Made by a program: the position numbers and the translations under genes. From Stomorhina lunata (taxonomy: Eukaryota; Arthropoda; Insecta; Diptera; Rhiniidae), in the NCBI GenBank assembly GCA_933228675.1, contig OW121741.1:18031510-18095509 (forward strand): 64,000 bases of DNA, written 5' to 3'. A model generated the notes under the pieces. That model worked only from the letters and a program-made list of their open reading frames with translations, was not told the origin of the DNA and searched no databases. Below, one piece after another: positions 39,161 to 50,893 of this stretch (within the stretch, counting starts at the first letter, position 1; every line of letters starts with the position of its first letter).

Positions 39161-40015
39161 ATTTTAAATTTAAAGTTTTATTTGTTTAAAAAAATTTTCA
39201 ATTATTTTTTTTTTTTTGCAATTTGAAGCCTTTTGTTAATTTAAAATCAAAAAGTATATAAATTAAAATTATTTTTCTTGTCATATCCTTTTCCTGCATA
39301 AAAATTAACATTTGTGGCGGTTTTTGTGGTTTTTCATTTTAAACGAGAACAACAACAAAAAAAAGTATACCAGCGACAACAAAATCATTTGCAGTAATAA
39401 ATAATAAAATTTTTGAAAACAATAAAAACATATTCTATAATTGTCAAACGCTATTTTATGTTGCAGTTTTTCTAGTAAATGTAATTAAAATTATTGTTTT
39501 TATATTATGGTTATTTTGTTATATTTAAAGCTTTTTTTGTTGTTCGTTTGATGTCTTCCCCGCTCTCTAATTTCCTCTCTTTGGCTCTTGTGTTTAGTAT
39601 AGGGCTTGTGTATTGTTGTTAGTTTATGACAATCATCATTTGCCCCTGTGGTTATGCTTTAATTTTTTCAGGTTTTGTGGAAAAAAACGTATGCATTATT
39701 TGCATTAATATTTGTGGTTTTATTTAGTTTTTTTTCACGTTTAAAATTTTATTGCCCACCAGGGCTCTAGTTTTGGGTTTCTACGCCATATTTGTTGTTT
39801 GTACTTAATTCGATGTTATATTTTTTTTTTTTAATTTTTTTTGCTTGGAAAATTTATTATGCAATTTTCAGGCATAAATAATTCATTTAATTGTTAACAG
39901 TTGGATATAGAATAAAGTGAACATAAATGATGGTGTTGGTTTCTTTTAGTAGAAATAACGGGGCTACTTTTTATGCTGCATTTCAGAAGTTTTCTCTTAT
40001 TCTATTGATAGCTAT
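39161..40015. other. AT-rich non-coding DNA
   Basis: Poly-T and poly-A rich unique sequence. No neuroguidin first exon could be identified here. Confidence 0.5.
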
Positions 40016-40745
40016 TGATACTGGTCATAGATTACCATCAGCTGAATCCGGTCGGAAGGACCATAGTTCGATTCGTAAAGTCGAGTTCATACAAAAACCC
40101 AGAAACCAGAATCTTATAGTGATTACATTTCATTGAAGTATAGTCCGGACAAAGGTCACTAACATTCATAGAAGTCGAGCCCAGGGAGAAAGATTTTACA
40201 ATCAATTTATAAATCTTGTTAGCAAGTTCATATCCTACTTAATCCCGTTCGAAGGACCATTCTAGTTCGACTAACAAAACCAAATTTAAATGAAGTCCAG
40301 CCAAAAGACCAAAAGTCTGACATTAGTTCGAAAGATCAAACTTTAAGGAGACCTAATCCGGGCAGAATTTTAGCAAGTTCATATTCTACTGAATCCCGTT
40401 CGAAGGACCATTGTTCAGTTCGGGAGACAAAATCAAAGTAAAGTGAAGTTCAGTCAAATGATCAAAAATCTGACATTAGTTCAAAAAATTAAACTTTAAA
40501 GAAGCCTAATCCGGACAGAATTTTAGCAAGCTCATATCCTACTAAATCCCGTTCGAAGGGACCTAGTTCAGTTCGGGAGACAAAACCAATTTTATGTGAA
40601 GTTCGGTCAAAAGACCAGTTATCTGTCATTAGCTCGAAAGATCAAGCCTAATCCGGACAAAATTAAAGCAAGTTCATATTCTACTGAATCCCAGAATTAT
40701 ATCCAGTTCGATGGACCAAATGACATAAAAGCAAATTGTATGAAC
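40016..40745. repeat. ~150-bp tandem repeat, about 4-5 copies
   Basis: AGCAAGTTCATAT-type starts lie at 40,221, 40,372, 40,525 and 40,667 (spacings 151, 153, 142). Each copy also carries AATCCCGTTCGAAGGACC and TCTGACATTAGTTCGAAAG words. It is richer in GC than neighbouring repeats and unrelated to the CTATAG families. The 68-69 codon frames here are part of it. Confidence 0.85.
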
Positions 40746-41154
40746 TATTACCATTTACTCTGTCTTTACTATTTTATTATTTTTTTCACAATTTTAAATT
40801 AAATTCAAATATTTTATGTGGCTGTTAGTTTTCATTAATTTATGCAAAAACTTTATAAAAGGATAAATGATATGTATCTGTTCATTTAATTTTTTTCGGG
40901 CTTGTTTTAAAAGCAACGTAATAACAACATTTATATTATTATTAATTAATACCATTTTCAATTTATTTTATTTTTTTTTTGTAATAATTAGAGAATTATT
41001 ATGGTCTTTTGAGGCTTTAAAATATGTAAATTTTTTTTCCAAGGATTAAAATTTAAATGAGATTAAAATGTAATTAAAATTTTAATTAAATTTTTTATAT
41101 TTTGAATGTTTTTAAAATTTTATTTTAAACTTGTTCATAAATTTTTTCTTACAG
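40746..41154. other. AT-rich intron sequence before neuroguidin exon
   Basis: Ends in a pyrimidine-rich tract and TTTTTTCTTACAG, the acceptor of the exon beginning at 41,155. Confidence 0.7.
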
Positions 41155-43057
41155 GCTCTTGATTATGATTGTGAGGTCCAGGAACAGCAGGATATACCCC
41201 AGGCCATACAGTTGCTGGGCGAAATGAACAGTAATGTCAAACAGGTGACAGACTTGGTTGAGGGCATGCTGCAGCGTGTCAAACGCGGTGAATTGACCAC
41301 AGAATATGGCTTAAGCTTCTTGGAAGTCAAATATCACATGCTGCTCGATTACCTTATTAATCTGACATATGTTGTTTTGCGCAAGTGTTCCGGTGAAACT
41401 ATAGAAGGTGATCCCTCCATAGAGCGTTTAATAGAGATACGTACAGTTTTGGAAAAAATACGACCCATTGACTACAAGTTGCGCTATCAAATCGATAAAT
41501 TGGTAAAGACAGCGACAACGGGTGTGTCATCGGCCTCGGATCCTATATTGTATAAGGTAGGATCTCTCCCTCCTTCTCTATCTCTTTCCAATTACTAATT
41601 ATATTTCCTTTTTTCGCTAAAGCCTAATCCTGAAAACATGTTAACTAATGCCGGCAATGACAATGATGATGAAGAAGACGACGAGGCGGAAGATTCTGAG
41701 TCCGAAGACGAGGAGGAAGATGATGAGGAGAAGGGTGTTAAGAAACCCAAAAAAGCCGCCACAGCGGGTAAGCCGGGTATTTATGTGCCGCCCAAAATTA
41801 AACCCGTCTATTATGATGGTGATGATAAGGCAGAGGATAAGGAAAAGAAACTCATGGAAAGAGCCAAGAAACGTGCAATCACGTATGTTTTAATTTTTTT
41901 TTTTTCAAACCCACATATTTCCCTACTAAACATCTTTTTAGTTCTTCTATGTTACAAGATTTGAAGGAAGAATATCTAGATGCTCCCACTGAAATCTCTT
42001 CGGGATCGAGGGCCCAACAAATTCTGAGCAAGGTCCAAAAGGAAAAGCAAGAATATGAAGAAACCTACCTAACACGTCTGCCGGTAACCAAAGCGGAAAA
42101 GCATCGTCAACGCAAACTAACAACATTGGGTAAGTCAGAAATATAATTTCAAATAACTATGTATCTGAAGCTAGAACTGGACCCAGAACTAAACCTAGAA
42201 CTGAAACTTGAAACGAACCTAGAACTTAATTTCAAACTGAATCAAGAATTAAACCTAAAACTGAAACTTGAAACGAATCTAGGAATCTCAAACTGAATCA
42301 AGAATAAAACCTAGAACTAAACTAGAACTCAACCTAGAACTCAGCCTAAAACTGAACCTAGAAGTGAACCTAGAACTGAACTAGAACTGAACTAGAACTG
42401 AACTAGAACTGAACTAGAACTGAACTAGAACTGAACTAGAACTGAACTAGAACTGAACTAGAACTGAACTAGAACTGAACTAGAACTGAACTAGAACTGA
42501 ACTAGAACTAAACTAGAACTGAACTAGAACTGAACTAGAACTGAACTAGAACTGAACTAGAACTGAACTAGAACTGAACTAGAACTGAACTAGAACTGAA
42601 CTAGAACTGAACTAGAACTGAACTAGAACTGAACTAGAACTGAACTAGAACTGAACTAGAACTGAACTAGAACTGAACTAGAACTGAACTAGAACTGAAC
42701 TAGAACTGAACTAGAACTGAACTAGAACTGAACTAGAACTGAACTAGAACTGAACTAGAACTGAACTAGAACTGAACTAGAACTGAACTAGAACTGAACT
42801 AGAACTGAACTAGAACTGAACTAGAACTGAACTAGAACTGAACTAGAACTGAACTAGAACTGATCTAGAACTAAACTAGAAGAGAAAAAATTTCATTAAC
42901 TTAAATTCCTTTTTTTGTAGGCACTTTGGGTGATGAAATTTTAGGTGAAATCCAACGTGATTCATCTCTACGCGGTGACGGTGGCTCTAGTAAAAAGCGC
43001 AAAGCCAAGGCTGGTAAGGGCAAAAAGAAAGGTGGCAAAAAACGTAAATTCCATTAA
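41155..43057 (+). CDS. Ngdn: Neuroguidin (Sas10/Utp3/Lcp5 family), 5' exon not seen
   Basis: Family knowledge: Lcp5/neuroguidin is a nucleolar small-subunit processome factor for 18S rRNA maturation; vertebrate neuroguidin also binds eIF4E and CPEB. Exons are 41,155-41,556, 41,623-41,882, 41,942-42,129 and 42,921-43,057, all with GT-AG borders (GTAGGA, GTATGT and GTAAGT donors); together they give 328 residues to the TAA. Residues 1-95 form the helical Sas10/Utp3 domain, with the conserved stretch ELTTEYGLSFLEVKYHMLLD and later IEIRTVLEKIRPID. Residues 146-170 are an acidic run, 187-191 hold the family motif IYVPP, and the C-terminus is a lysine/arginine-rich nucleolar-type tail. Vertebrate proteins are about 315 residues, so only a short N-terminal piece is missing. 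The first exon here starts in phase 0 after an acceptor, so the initiator ATG must be further upstream. The third intron (791 bp) is full of satellite DNA. Confidence 0.95.
42165..42885. repeat. 11-bp satellite (GAACTGAACTA)n inside a neuroguidin intron
   Basis: About 45 almost perfect copies of GAACTGAACTA fill about 42,370-42,865; a diverged run (ACCTAGAACTGAAACTTG) leads in from 42,165. The array begins shortly after the donor at 42,130 and ends about 35 bp before the acceptor at 42,920. The branch-point and pyrimidine region (CATTAACTTAAATTCC, then a T-rich tract) is spared. Confidence 0.96.
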
Positions 43058-44130
43058 AGTTTCTGATATTTGCCTAAAAATCCCCCTTCGGATAAAACAT
43101 AAATTCGTTTTAAGATTTTTTTTTTTTGTAACAGTTTAATTTAATTTTAAAACAGAGATTTTTAAACTTTTAAACATAAGAGAAGAAATTAAAAAAATAT
43201 TAAACAATTTTTAAGACAACCAAACAAAATAGCAGCATAATTCAGTAAAAAATTTCAGTAATAACATTTCATTTTTAATTTTAAAAGAGAACAACTTTTT
43301 TCAAATATGTATATTTTAAAATCAAAGGGAATTTAAAGGAATTTTATGAAAAGGATCATAAATTTTGAAATTTTCCTTATTGCCTGAAGGCCTGAAAGTA
43401 TGCTTCATTTATGATTAAAGTCTTCAAATTATTTAATTTACACCTAAATCATTTCGTTATAAGAAACTTATTGGTACACATTTTTCGTAAGATAAAACTT
43501 TAGTATACTTTTGGGCTGATTTTTAACTAAAGCTAAACGTTTTTTATATTATAAAGATCCTGAAAATGCATAAGCTTTCATGACTTTTTAAGACTTTAAG
43601 CTATTGCTATATCTTTAAGATCTTTTTTTCGAATTCCTTTAAAATCCCTAATAATTTTTTTAAGTCCTAGTTTTACCTTTATGTTTATTCTTCCTCAAAA
43701 TTTTGTTTTTATTAAGTTTTCTTAACGTTTTCCCACTTTTTATAAAAATAACTATAATTTTGTTTAAGTTTGATTTAATTACTAGTTAATATTTTGAATT
43801 CAATATTATTTGCAATTATTTTTCTTAAATAAAGATAACATTTTTTTAAAAATTACCAATTTTGTTTAATAAAAATTTCAATTAATATTGAGGAATCAGA
43901 TGTTCTTGATGTTCTGGGCATGAGAATACAATGTGATGTCTGTTGGACTAATCACATTTGTCGAATGTAGAAAAAGCATTCAAGTACTTCGGTTTTTTGA
44001 AACGGTGTAAGATATACTTTACTTCATCTGATTCCCGTACTATTTATACCAATTCACCGAAAAAGGAATAAAACTTTCATGGGCAGTTGCTACAAAGTCT
44101 ATTTTAGAGCTTCTCGACCGAGTGCAGAAG
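43058..44130. other. Neuroguidin 3' UTR and intergenic DNA
   Basis: AT-rich, no coding frame. The first AATAAA found downstream of the stop is at 43,828-43,833; earlier near-matches such as AATATT could be used instead. The transcript end is not settled. Confidence 0.45.
43828..43833 (+). terminator. Candidate polyadenylation signal AATAAA for neuroguidin
   Basis: An exact AATAAA lies 771 bp after the stop codon. That is a long 3' UTR for this kind of gene and such hexamers are common in AT-rich DNA, so confidence is low. Confidence 0.25.
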
Positions 44131-45690
44131 AGTGAGAAATTTTTGAAAAATTTCCTACAAAAATAGGAAATTTTTGAAAAATTTCCTATAAAAATAGGAA
44201 ATTTTTGAAAAATTACCTATAAAAATAGGAAATATTTGAAAAATTTCCTACAAAAATAGGAAATTTTTAAAAAATTACCTATAAAAATAGGAAATATTTG
44301 AAAAATTTCCTATAAAAATAGAAAGTTTTTGAAAAATTTCCTATCAAAATAGGAAATATTTGAAAAATTTCCTATAAAAATAGAAAATTTTTGAAAAATT
44401 TCCTATAAAAATAGAAAATTTTTGAAAAATTTCCTATAAAAATAGGAAAATTGTGAAAAATTTCCTATAAAAATAGGAAATTTTTGAAAAATTTCCTATA
44501 AAAATAGGAAATTTTTGAAAAATTACCTATAAAAATAGGAAATTTTTGAAAAATTACCTATAAAAATAGGAAATTTTTGAAAAATTACCTATAAAAATAG
44601 GAAATTTTTGAAAATTTTCCTATAAAAATAGGAAATTTTTGAAAAATTTCCTATAAAAATAGGAAATTTTTGAAAAATTTCCTATAAAAATAGGAAATTT
44701 TTGAAAAATTTCCTATAAAAATTTGAAAAATTTCCTATAAAAATAGGAAATTTTTGAAAAACTTCCTATAAAAATAGGAAATTTTTGAAAAATTTCCTAT
44801 AAAAATAGGAAATTTTTGAAAAATTTCCTATAAAAATAGGAAATTTTTGAGAAAATTTCCTATAAAAATAGGAAATTTTTGAGAAAATTTCCTATGAAAA
44901 TAGGAAATTTTTGAGAAAATTTCCTATAAAAATAGGAAATTTTTGAAAAATTTCCTATAAAAATAGGAAATTTTTTAAAAATTTATTATAAAATTAGGAA
45001 ATTTTTGAAAAATTTCCTATAAAAATAGGAAATTTTTGAGAAAATTTCCTATAAAATTTTTGAAAGATTTCCTATAAAAATAAAAAATTAAAAAAAAAAT
45101 CGTATAAAATAAAGAAATTTTTGAAAAATTTCCTTTCAAAATAAGAAATTTTTGAAAAATTTCCTAGAAAAATAAAAATTTTTTTTAAAATTTCCTTTAA
45201 AAATAAGAAATTTTTGAAAAATTTCCTATAAAAATAAGAAATTTTTGAAAAATTTCCTATAAAAATAAGAAATTTTTGAAAAATTTCCTAGAAAAATAAA
45301 ATTTTTTTTTTAAATTTCCTTTAAAAATAACAAATGTTTGAATAATTTCCTGTAAAAATAAGAAATTTTTTTTAAAGTTCCTATAAAAATAAGAAAATTT
45401 TTCAAAAATTTCCTGTAAAAATAAGAAAATTTTTCAAAAATTTCCTCTAAAAATAAGAAATTTTTAAAAAATTTCCTAGAAAAATAAGAAATTTTTAAAA
45501 AATTTCCTAGAAAAATAAGAAATTTTTGAAAAATTTCCACTGAAAATAAATAAATGAAAATAAATAAATTTTTGAATAATTTAGTTTAAAAAAATTTCTA
45601 AAATAATAAGAAATTTTTGGAAAATTTTTCTAGAAAAATAAGAAATTTTTGAAAAATTTCCTAGAAAATTTTGGTATAAAAATTCTTAAT
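44131..45690. repeat. 31-bp AATTTTTGAAAAATTTCC / TATAAAAATAGGAA minisatellite
   Basis: About 50 units of the 9,901 family in the same orientation. The first half is well conserved, with TTACC in place of TTTCC in several units. The second half drifts to AATAAGAAATTTTTG. The minus-strand frame at 45,310-45,540 is a repeat translation. Confidence 0.94.
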
Positions 45691-47394
45691 TTTTGACTTT
45701 TTTTTTAATTTTGTAAATTTAAAAAATGTATGTTTTAAGTTTATTTTCTATATCCTTTTTTTATTATTATTCCTTTATATACAAAAAAAAAAAAAAAAAA
45801 TATTATACTCGCAATAAACTGCATTCAATTTTGGCAGCAAAATTACTTGAATAAGTTGTTTTTTTTACAAAATCTTAATCAAAACCAAAAAATTGGTTTA
45901 TTTTAGAAAGAAAAAATTGAAAACATTTTATTAAAAGAGTAAAAGAAATTAAAAAAAATGTATATTATTAAAAGCTAAAATTATTATAAATTTCGATATA
46001 AAATAAAAATGTATAAGAAAAATTAGGGGATTCACAAGGTGTAGTAAAAAGACCTAAGCTTACAATAATTTGAAAGTTATTTTAAGAAATGTTTGTTTTT
46101 GAGTTTGTTTGAAACTTAAAATCAAATATGTTAAACTATATTCAAATTTGAAAACTTTTTGAAAATTTAATATGTTACCACTACCTGATGAATACCCCTA
46201 ATAAATTATGAACTATATTATGTTGTTTTTAGGAGTCCAAAAAATCAATTTAAATTAAAATTTATATAAAAAACTGAAATTTAGTTGAATTTTGAAAAAA
46301 TCTAAAACTTTTGGCAGCAACAAAAAAAATCCAAAAATCTACAACAATGCAGTTTACTACAACAACAAAAACAACAACAAAAGAAAATAAAACAATTTTA
46401 AAGAAAATTTTTAAAACAAAAGAAGTAAAAAAACCAAAAACCTACAAGAAAAAAACTTAAACAAACTAAAAACCAAGCACAAAAATGTAAAATTTACAAA
46501 ATTTTTACAAGAAAAAAAAAGAAAAGAAATTTTTGAGAAAAATAAAAAATACAACAAAATCACTACAAAAGTATACAAAAACCAAAAAACAAATGAAATA
46601 AAAAAATATATAAATTGCAGTTGCCTTATTATACAAAAAAAAAAAACAAATAAATTTATAAAAAAAAACATAAAAGAAACAAATTCAACAAAAGAAGAAA
46701 ATTTAATAATAATAAAAACCAAGAAAATAATAATTAAAAAAAATTATATTAAAAACAAAAGAATATTTTTAAATATAACAAAAGAGAAACCAACAAAATA
46801 TTTAACTAAAGAAGAAAATAAAAAAATAAACTGGTATACAAAAATGAAATATAACAAGAAATTTATTTAACTAATTTATTTATACAAATGAAAATTTTTT
46901 GTTAAATTCTTATTAATTGTAAAATTTAAAAAAAACCCCACCCAAAACTTAAAAAAATTTCTAAAAAAACAAAATTGTATAAAATAAATGTTTAGATTAA
47001 AAAAATAATAAAATTTAGAATTTGGGGTTACACGTTTTTTAACTCAAAATTTAATTTCTAATTTTATTAATTAATTTTTTCATTTTATTAAAAAATTAAA
47101 ATTTTTTTTTAAACAAAAATATTTCAAATATTTTTGCAAGTATTTAACAAAGTAAAAAGAAAACTCCTAAAAACAACTGAACAACTTTTAGATGTAATAA
47201 ATAACTTTATAAAACAATTTTTGACTTAAATTTAAAAAAGAAAAAAATACTAATTTAGAACTAAAAACTTATGGAACTTATGGAACTTATGGAAAAAACT
47301 AAAAAAACAGTTGGTTAAAAAATTTTTCGGCCAAATGCCGAATAGTATATAACCTCCACCATAGCATTATTAATAAAAAAAACTTATTTGATAC
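45691..47394. other. Very AT-rich intergenic DNA
   Basis: Long poly-A-rich stretches interrupted by AAC words. The minus-strand frame at 46,411-46,722 is a translation of poly-T-rich DNA (Phe, Leu and Val only in bulk) and is not a gene. Confidence 0.5.
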
Positions 47395-48165
47395 AAAAAT
47401 TTAATAAAAAAAATTTCTAAGAAAAATTTTTTATAAATTTTAAATATAAATTTTTGATAAAAAAGTTTTCTAAAGAACATTTTTTGATAAAAAAATTTCT
47501 ATAGAAAAATGTTTGATAAAAAAATGTTCTATAGAAAAAGTTTTGATAAGTCATTTGCTATAGCAAAATTTTTGATAAAAAAAAATTTCGTATAGAAAAA
47601 TTTTTGATAAAAAAATTTTCCATAAAAAATTTTTAATAAAAAAATTTTTAATAAAAAAATTTTCTATAGAAAAACTTTTGATAAAAAAAATTTCTAATAA
47701 AAAAATTTTCTATAGAAATACTTTTGGTAAAAAAAAATTTCTATAGAAAAACTTTTTATAAAGAAATTTTCATATTCTATAGAAAAATTTTTGATAAAAA
47801 AATTTTCTGCATAAAAAAATTTTCTATATAAAAATTTTTGATAAAGAACTTTTTGATTAAAAAATAAAAATATTTTTGATAAAAAAATTTTCTGTATAAA
47901 AAATTTGTTTATATAAAAATTTTTGATAAAGAAATTTTTATTAAAAAAAATTTTTCTAGAAAAATTTTTGATAAAGATATTTTCTATAGAAAAATTCTCG
48001 ATAAAAAAAAATTTCTATAGAAAAACATAAGAAATTTTTCTAAAGAAAAATTTTGGATAAACTTTAAATATAAATTTTCTATAGAAACATTTCATAAATA
48101 ATTTCCTAAAGGAAAAATTTTAATAAAAAAATGTTCTATGGGAAAATTTTTGATAAAAATTAAAA
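47395..48165. repeat. ~30-bp TTTTTGATAAAAAAATTTTC / CTATAGAAAAA minisatellite
   Basis: About 25 diverged units with the CTATAGAAAAATTTTTGAT word. The same two words in opposite order and strand occur at 58,440-59,560. Confidence 0.88.
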
Positions 48166-48198
48166 AAAAAATGGTTTAGAAAACGTTTTTTTAAACAT

Positions 48199-48519
48199 CA
48201 GGGGCCAAATTACTGCATTCGATATCTATCGAAAACTCAGACTTTTAAGCAAATATTCTAAAGTATACTTTAGGGATGTTCAAAGTTACTTCGATGCAAA
48301 AAGTTTATTGAAATTTGGTATCCATTTTGATTCGTTTTTAAAAACATATACTTCAATTAAAACTCTTCTGCTATTGTTCATCTTTTGGCAAATAACTTAA
48401 AAAAAATATAGTAAACTGTGCATCTTTTAAATAATATTGATTATCCTTAAAGTATGCTATACAAATGTTTTGAAAATATCTAAGATTTCGATCGATATCG
48501 AATGCGGTAATTTGGCCCA
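48199..48519. mobile_element. MITE copy 1 (GGCCAAATT termini)
   Basis: Both ends carry an inverted terminal repeat of about 34 bp, GGCCAAATTACTGCATTCGA at the left and its near-complement ending TAATTTGGCC at the right. About 320 bp long and non-coding; the 65-codon minus frame at 48,371-48,568 crosses its end and is not a gene. The interior is close to copy 2. The two flanks do not show a matching duplication, so one end may have been altered or recombined. Confidence 0.85.
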
Positions 48520-49170
48520 TGGTCTGTGGTAGATTTACCTGGGGCCAAATTGCCGCATTCGATATCAATCGAAAACTCAGACTTTTAAGCGAATATTGTG
48601 AAGTATACTTTAGGGATGTTCAAAGTTACTTCGATGCAAAAAGTTTATTGAAATTTTATTATCCATTTTGATTCGTTTGTTAAAAACATAGTTCAATTAA
48701 AACTTTTTTACTATTGTTCATCTTTTGGCAAATAATTTCAAAAAAAAATATAGTAAACTAATAATAATTTTTATGATCCTTAAAGTATTCTATACAAATG
48801 CTTTGAAAATTTCTAAAATTTCGATCAATATCGAATGCCGTAATTTGGCCCCTGGTCTAAAGCCACATTGGTAGGTCAAAATTATTTTGTTCACTTTGCG
48901 CTTGACCCTTTTGCACAGTATGGAAGAAAAAAGGCTAATACCTCTATAATTGGCACATACATTTTTGTCTCCTCTTTTGTATATTGGACAAAGAGCACTG
49001 AGACTCCAATCGTCTGGAATATGTTTAATTAACTATATGGTTTTTATAAGCTAGAGCATTCACCATATTAACTCATCACCTCTGGCATCCGCAGTTTTGT
49101 TACTTTTCAATCCAATTTTGTTTGGGTATTGAACATATAACGTCGTCATCTTTGATGTGTTCAGGAGTGT
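48520..49170 (-). pseudogene. Non-LTR retrotransposon reverse-transcriptase fragment, split by a MITE
   Basis: Minus-strand reading from about 49,135 gives IGLKSNKTADARGDELI, then after stops a frame at about 49,022-48,855 with DDWSLSALCPIYKRGDK, NYRGIS and YQCGFRP. These are established fingers-to-palm motifs of LINE reverse transcriptases. The frame is interrupted at 48,852 by MITE copy 2 and resumes on its other side (48,540-48,520) with GKSTTDH, which is the expected continuation. Stop codons and gaps make it a dead fragment. The clade (Jockey- or R1-like) is not resolved. Confidence 0.82.
48543..48850. mobile_element. MITE copy 2 with 5-bp target duplication CCTGG
   Basis: Terminal inverted repeats of about 34 bp (GGCCAAATTGCCGCATTCGA at the left, complement of GGCCAAATTACGGCATTCGA at the right) bound about 308 bp of non-coding DNA. 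Removing the element and one copy of CCTGG restores the reverse-transcriptase reading frame around it, so the empty site is inferred directly. A 5-bp duplication is unusual; I do not assign a superfamily. Confidence 0.85.
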
Positions 49171-49189
49171 CATCTTGGTCGCTTTCATT

Positions 49190-50000
49190 TGGACACCACT
49201 ACATGATAAAAGACCAAAAGAAGACCCGTATCTAGTTTTTCTCCAAGTCTTGTACTCTTTGTGCTGGACTTGGGGCAAAACTCGGAGATACGAGTCTTTC
49301 TCTTTTTGGATTCAACAGTGATTGCGTTAGTATTTTCTTGAAGGCGTCCTGAGCTTTCGCTTAGAAGACATTTAAAAGTCATTGTCATATTCCAAGTCCT
49401 CGAGTATTTTTCAGAACTGAACGCATTATGTTGTCGATAACAGGGATAAAAAGTATAGCTGCCAAGATATATACTTGCCGTATTCCAGCAAAACTTTGGA
49501 CGATTTTTACAATTTACTTGTGTAGATCTCGGCATTAATCAAGTTAAAAATTTTCGTTGACATTTTACGATTTTCTTGAATTCTCCACAGATAGCTTCTA
49601 TCGACACTGCCTTCATAAAGTCGATAAACGCTAGGTATATGGGGGTGCAAAATTCATTACATTACTCTAATACTATTCTTACTGTATTAAATAGATCAAT
49701 ACAAGACCGGTACTCTCAAAATCCAATGAAATTTTCTTGGAGTGTTGAGAAAACTGCGTCGGATCTTCTGTTCAAAATTATGTGAACAGAATATCCGAGC
49801 AAAATACTCGGTATTGGAAAAAGTGTTATTCCCCTGTAGTTGTTGCTATCTTAAGAGTCACCCTTTTTCGACATTTTGACTAATATACCTTCATTCTCAT
49901 ATTTTACCCACAAATGGTTGTCACAGCCTCCATAGTTTAGGCATCTTCAAAATGCTTGTACCAGCTGCCGCAGTAAGGGAATTTCTCGCATGATTACCCC
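49190..50000 (-). pseudogene. RTE-like non-LTR retrotransposon reverse-transcriptase fragment
   Basis: Minus-strand reading, from right to left, gives GILVKMSKKGDS, NNYRGITLFPIPS and LAFIDFMKA (about 49,890-49,590), then after a frame change GIRQVYILAAILFIPVIDNI with NTRGLGI (about 49,505-49,410), and LLSESSGRLQENTNAITVES (about 49,370-49,310). The order matches the fingers, palm and catalytic-region motifs of RTE-type reverse transcriptases. Several stops, frameshifts and the loss of the catalytic YADD-type box mean it is inactive. It abuts the other LINE fragment on the left. Confidence 0.8.
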
Positions 50001-50533
50001 TAGGAATAATATATTATGTAGTGTTTTATTTTTTCTTTCAATGCTTAGGACATCGTGTGATAAGTTATAAGTCCAAAAACACAAGCCACGTTTATAGTGA
50101 TCCACTTGATCCGCGACAGTCGCCCGCTTACAGCCGCAACTAACATGTTGAACGGACGCTACAGCTTTTGTACTTTATCTTAGACCCTTACACCACATAC
50201 GTTGGAATGGCTCCAAGATAACAAACACGGGTTGTTTACTGCATCTTTAACTAGGTTGCTCAGGTTACCAGGATGTACCATGAGGAGGTTAGAGTAGGAA
50301 TTGGATATAGTAGGATAACTTGGTAACTAGAGACGCTAGGCAACAACTGCATGCAATTACATCCCTAATAACACCTAATACTCATAATTAAGGGTTTAAT
50401 TTAGTATGATCTATTATGATCTTAAATTGACTTACTACAGTATCTTAGAAATAAAACTTCTTGTGATGTATTAGATACAATTTTCGTGTTCCATGGCTTC
50501 TCTTAGTGATGCACATCCAAAAAGTCCAATTTT
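50001..50533. other. Unassigned mobile-element-like DNA
   Basis: More GC-rich than its surroundings, with no long frame. It lies between two mobile-element fragments and is probably also element-derived, but I recognise no motif. Confidence 0.35.
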
Positions 50534-50893
50534 CTATGACTGTGGATTTGATTGATGACATAAAATGAAAGAAGTTGGAAATATCGACGTATAGCGCTCG
50601 CAGTTGACTGCGATTACGAAGCCAACATCATTTTGAAGGTTATGTTGACCAATGATGTCGCCAGCCCAAAATCCACACCAAACTGTGACTTTTTCGAAAT
50701 GCATTGGACAGTCTAAAATCTCAGATGTCTTGTATCTTTCTAAATTTAAAATTTTTTTATTCCCGTATCCATACATCCAGAAATGAACTTCGTCACTGAA
50801 AGCGAGTTTTTGAGTCATACTTTGATCAAACATTTTTTTGAAAGCTATGTTGCATGTGTTGTTGATGGCTATATTCGTCCACAGTGATTTCAT
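50534..50893 (-). pseudogene. IS630/Tc1/mariner-type transposase fragment
   Basis: A 119-codon minus-strand frame contains LAFSDEVHFWMYGYGNKKIL followed by KVTVWCGFWAGDIIG. These correspond to the region around the first catalytic Asp (SDE-HFW) and the following strand of DDE transposases in this superfamily. The second catalytic motif (a QQDGA-like block) is absent and the end of the frame (from about residue 100) no longer matches. The DNA-binding N-terminus is also missing. The full protein would be about 340 residues, so this is roughly a third and is dead. Confidence 0.8.

Noticed and set aside
46411..46722. 103-codon minus-strand frame that looks like a membrane protein
   Set aside because: Poly-A-rich DNA read on the other strand gives Phe/Leu/Val runs by composition alone.
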